DNA of 22,812 nucleotides from JBALVO01 sp036961445. GTDB lineage: Bacteria; Pseudomonadota; Gammaproteobacteria; Pseudomonadales; Halieaceae. The notes below the pieces were generated by a model. The model was not told the DNA's origin. It saw nothing but the letters and a program-made list of their open reading frames with translations, and ran no database searches. This document shows positions 22,783 to 22,812 of the stretch, one piece after another (within the stretch, counting starts at the first letter, position 1; each line of letters begins with the position of its first letter). Both the position numbers and the translations under genes were made by a program. The stretch spans positions 1-22,812 of the forward strand of contig JBALVO010000056.1 in NCBI GenBank assembly GCA_036961445.1. The letters run 5' to 3'.

Positions 22783-22812
22783 CCGCCCGAAATTGCTAGA
22801 ATCGGCGAAGAG

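Overview
The window looks like chromosome from a marine, salt-adapted gammaproteobacterium. It has a Na+/H+ Mrp antiporter operon, a betaine/choline-type BCCT carrier, an EctR/CosR-like MarR regulator, an iron-complex/oligomer-type TonB receptor and a TPR-sulfotransferase. This gene set is common in the Halieaceae/OM60 and neighbouring groups. That placement is an inference from gene content; no rRNA or marker gene is present.

Layout. (1) Positions 1-133 hold the start of an SPFH/stomatin-like protein on the minus strand, cut by the window edge. (2) Positions 392-8221, minus strand, hold a tightly packed operon read right to left: a secreted Rap1a/Tai-like protein, MrpE, MrpF, MrpG, a fusion of the MrpA C-terminal (MbhD+MbhE) domains to MrpB, MrpC, two MrpD/NuoM-like subunits, a two-helix 88-residue protein and a third NuoL/M-like subunit. 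Most junctions are ATGA or few-base overlaps. The complex should exchange cytoplasmic Na+ for external H+. MrpA is not a single gene here: its ion-channel half and its C-terminal half are separate.

(3) Positions 8357-13908, plus strand, form an accessory catabolic block. It starts beside a decayed transposase fragment. It contains an aldehyde dehydrogenase with a well-formed promoter overlapped by GGTCA/TGACC dyads, a TetR regulator, a truncated CurA-type reductase stub, an AhpD-like protein, two tautomerase-superfamily proteins (one carrying a cis-CaaD-like catalytic set) and an Old Yellow Enzyme. Together these suggest reduction, isomerisation and oxidation of an unsaturated carbonyl substrate that I cannot name.

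(4) Positions 14106-15749 encode an NAD-type malic enzyme. It converges on (5) a TPR-sulfotransferase (15850-17844, minus), followed by (6) a TonB-dependent receptor (17917-20340, minus) with a clear intrinsic terminator. (7) A BCCT transporter (20637-22202) and a MarR regulator (22267-22782) point right. The regulator resembles those that sit in front of ectoine genes, so ectABC may follow outside the window. No rRNA, tRNA, CRISPR array or intact mobile element was seen.
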